DNA from: Acidobacteriaceae bacterium
Lineage (GTDB): Bacteria > Acidobacteriota > Terriglobia > Terriglobales > Acidobacteriaceae
Direction of reading: 5' to 3'
Assembly: GCA_003133425.1 (NCBI GenBank)
Contig: PKXI01000424.1
Coordinates: 1-8,618 of the forward strand
Length of the DNA: 8,618 nucleotides
The first letter of the stretch is position 1; the number at the start of each line of letters is the position of its first letter. Positions 7,701-8,618 of the stretch are shown in pieces. The position numbers and the translations under genes are program-made. Below the pieces are notes generated by a model. That model was not told where the DNA came from. It saw only the letters and a program-made list of their open reading frames with translations, and made no database searches.

Positions 7701-8577
7701 CGAGCCAAAAGACAGCCTGCTCGCCACTGCATGGCCCGCGCTGCAAGCTGAAATCGAGAATCGTTTCGACGCATGGAAAGCAATCAGCGCTGAACCCGGC
7801 GCAGTGCCCTCCATTATTGAATCCCTCGCCGCCTCCGCTGAGAGCAACCTGCTCGTAATGCCGGCTCCGCTCACGCCAACCCTGCTTCGCCGGCTCCCGC
7901 CAAACTTCCGTCCCGTGCAGGCAGCTACGTACGCGCTCCCTCCCGAACCAATCATGGGTGCCCCAGGTCCCGCACGTGAGACCTGGGAGAGTCAGCTCTA
8001 CATCCGCCACGAAGGCGGCCTGCTCTCCCGCGCATTGGGCACAGCCGTCCACACGCTCCTCGAAACCCTTGCCCGCCTCCACAAATCCAACGACTGGGAC
8101 GCCACCCGCGCCTCAATCAAGCAGTACCAACCCCGCATCGCTGCGCAAGTCCGCGCAGCTGGTATTGACCCCACCAAGGCCGCCGCCATCGCCTCTGAAG
8201 CGCTCCGAATCGCCATCGACGCCACCCATGACCCAATCGGCAATTGGATCCTCTCCCCACACATCGATGACGCCAGCGAAGCCCGTTGGACTGGAATCGT
8301 CGCCGGCAGTCTCCGCACCGTGCAGGTTGACCGCGTCTTCCGCGCCGGCCCCACACCACTCTCCACAGGAAACGAAGCCTGGTGGATCATCGACTACAAA
8401 ACAACCCACGCCGACGCCCCCGACCCAGTTGCGGCGCTCCCGCAGCTGCGCACAACATTTGCGCCGCAGCTCCTCGCCTACGCTGAAGTCCTGCGCAAAC
8501 TGCACGGCACAAGCGCACCTGTCCGCGCCGGACTCTACTATCCGCGAATGTTGCTATTCGATTATTGGGAAATTTAA
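4750..8577 (+). CDS. addA: AddA-like UvrD/Rep superfamily helicase-nuclease
   Basis: A 1275-residue ATP-dependent 3'-5' helicase with a C-terminal nuclease, expected to pair with the AddB-like protein and resect double-strand ends for RecA loading. All superfamily-1A motifs are visible: Walker A AAAGSGKT (30-37, Lys36), Ia ITFTKAAAAEM (60-70), WNLL...RISTIDSFC (141-159), II VDEFQDTS (483-490), III GDPMQSIYFFRDAD (516-529), IV NFRTARPL (559-566), V TIHKSKGLEFEVV (865-877) and VI LYVAATRARDEL (954-965). The nuclease shows His1101, Asp1194, Asp1215-Tyr-Lys1217 and Gln1240-x3-Tyr1244, so it looks active. The end LYYPRMLLFDYWEI appears complete. Two oddities: residues about 91-116 come from a palindromic repeat element, and residues 275-379 use the rare Arg codon AGG four times. 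It resembles the AddA-like proteins partnered with TIGR03623 AddB more than Bacillus AddA, so the symbol denotes role, not strict orthology. Confidence 0.92.
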   Translation: MSKPVAKAPPPDQAQRERALDPTNSILVQAAAGSGKTDLLTRRFLCLLTQVEDPGQIVAITFTKAAAAEMRHRILSKLEEAAANGDKLDPMKATGFSPYTNPLEANRALASEAHLCEKSGDPFSMEALARRALNHSQILGWNLLDQPAQLRISTIDSFCRDLALQQPLLSGLGDGLGIYEQPDELYRRAARQTLGEIDKPDLNLRAAIESLLLWRDNNWQEMESLLVEMLKNRDRWMHGFVLEREQDWDVLRDKLERPFSREVREKITELCGLLRSVPALCSETLELARYACEEPGSNPPRSLAELVEVPVGPFTSSGDLDDAWDVFLALGSFLLTEKGKLREKVDKREGFPTGPRAPKGFYRVQHEVLESQMGWVPNRKDEKKAQMLDLLRKFRAVPNLEPALAAVRTLPPARYTDEDWQIVRACFTLLRNAAAQLRVVFAEAGAVDYIEVAQIAQNVLQGPDGLPTDAAISVADGIHHILVDEFQDTSRRQHELLRRLIAAWPEREGRSCFVVGDPMQSIYFFRDADAELFPRVREAGLEIPNTDPLLFDPVSLISNFRTARPLVEELNGIFTQVFAANDGSGVTFSPAEPARDDQSAPDQPFKLHINFAPQLPRAKSNTAKAGDENQEPRTAQIEEMVALIRSHIDRMNTARAKGENYRIAILGRTRNALAPIALAFRKAAIPFRAVDLEKLSARPEVLDALSLARAALNPLDRVAWLGLLRAPWCGLSLSDLHTLTSADNPDLLTRPIPELLSERLHLLSNDGRLAAERVRDALAVVPGLRFGQPTASLGTWLEQVWFRLGGPQCVDRTARANLDLLWQCLDSLPNGEQDLLGPTLNSALDSLTAQPDPSAGSDCGVQLMTIHKSKGLEFEVVIIPELQARSGRGKIKLLSWLERGLPPDDLSDELENSDEITEFLVAPLQSKGSDRGTTKQWVDRVYRERESQETRRILYVAATRARDELHLFAQLACRRNKSGDWILAEPKDSLLATAWPALQAEIENRFDAWKAISAEPGAVPSIIESLAASAESNLLVMPAPLTPTLLRRLPPNFRPVQAATYALPPEPIMGAPGPARETWESQLYIRHEGGLLSRALGTAVHTLLETLARLHKSNDWDATRASIKQYQPRIAAQVRAAGIDPTKAAAIASEALRIAIDATHDPIGNWILSPHIDDASEARWTGIVAGSLRTVQVDRVFRAGPTPLSTGNEAWWIIDYKTTHADAPDPVAALPQLRTTFAPQLLAYAEVLRKLHGTSAPVRAGLYYPRMLLFDYWEI
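5022..5095. repeat. REP-like palindromic element inside the AddA-like coding sequence
   Basis: TACGGGCTTTAGCCCGTA (5028-5045) is a perfect inverted repeat with 8-bp arms and a TT loop. After a 22-nt spacer, its core CGGGCTTTAGCC recurs at 5068-5079 and runs into GCCTCTGAGGC (5077-5087), itself a 5-bp-arm palindrome. Paired GGGCTTTAGCC palindromes are, to my recollection, dispersed intergenic elements in Acidobacteriota. Here the element is read through without a stop, encoding about residues 91-116 (ATGFSPY...ANRALASEAH). The edges are approximate. The palindromes are seen directly; assignment to a dispersed family is inference. Confidence 0.7.
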
Positions 8578-8618
8578 TGTCTCAGGCGCTACAGCATTTT
8601 CGAGTTGAGTGTTAACAC
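8578..8618. other. Tail after the AddA-like gene
   Basis: Only 41 nt remain. A 12-codon frame starts at ATG 8577, overlapping the TAA as TAATG, and stops at 8613-8615, too short to support as a gene. The last ten bases, GTGTTAACAC (8609-8618), form a perfect palindrome at the window edge, so it cannot be judged whether they belong to a larger repeat or terminator. No T-rich terminator is visible. Confidence 0.4.

Noticed and set aside
7958..8608. 216-codon open frame overlapping the AddA nuclease domain
   Set aside because: It is a shifted frame of the nuclease domain, rich in Pro/Ser/Thr as expected from reading GC-rich codons out of frame; the AddA frame carries all catalytic motifs there.
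8577..8615. Tiny frame MSQALQHFRVEC overlapping the AddA stop as TAATG
   Set aside because: Twelve residues, no ribosome site beyond the overlap, and no recognisable pattern; most likely chance.

Overview
The window looks like part of a GC-rich soil bacterium, most probably an Acidobacteriota genome (Terriglobia-like). I infer this from the strongly C/G-ending codon use, an AddA/AddB-like pair of the variant type, a secreted family-79-like glycosidase, and palindromic repeats with the core CGGGCTTTAGCC, which I associate from memory with acidobacterial genomes. No database search was possible, so the lineage is an inference.

Layout: 1-264 is non-coding as far as I can see and holds a GC-rich hairpin between two imperfect direct repeats. 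265-1875 (minus) encodes an exported glycoside hydrolase related to heparanase and beta-glucuronidase (GH79-like), with both catalytic glutamates visible. 1876-1997 is a short divergent intergenic region with a plausible -10 box for each direction and a perfect 13-bp palindrome between them. 1998-4757 (plus) encodes an AddB-like protein: a degenerate helicase without Walker A, followed by a PD-(D/E)XK nuclease with a four-cysteine iron-sulfur signature. 4750-8577 (plus) overlaps it by 8 bp and encodes an AddA-like UvrD/Rep-type helicase with a second PD-(D/E)XK nuclease. 8578-8618 is a short tail with nothing convincing.

The two plus-strand genes are a translationally coupled operon that should make a two-subunit helicase-nuclease for processing double-strand DNA ends, equivalent to AddAB/RecBCD. 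The glycosidase is an unrelated neighbour, probably acting outside the cytoplasm on uronic-acid-containing or similar glycans.

The most unusual observation is a palindromic REP-like element lying in frame inside the AddA-like helicase gene (about 5022-5095), apparently adding about 25 residues between helicase motif Ia and the conserved WNLL...TIDS segment. I found no tRNA, rRNA, CRISPR array, transposase or phage gene, and nothing that supports a wholly new multi-gene system.
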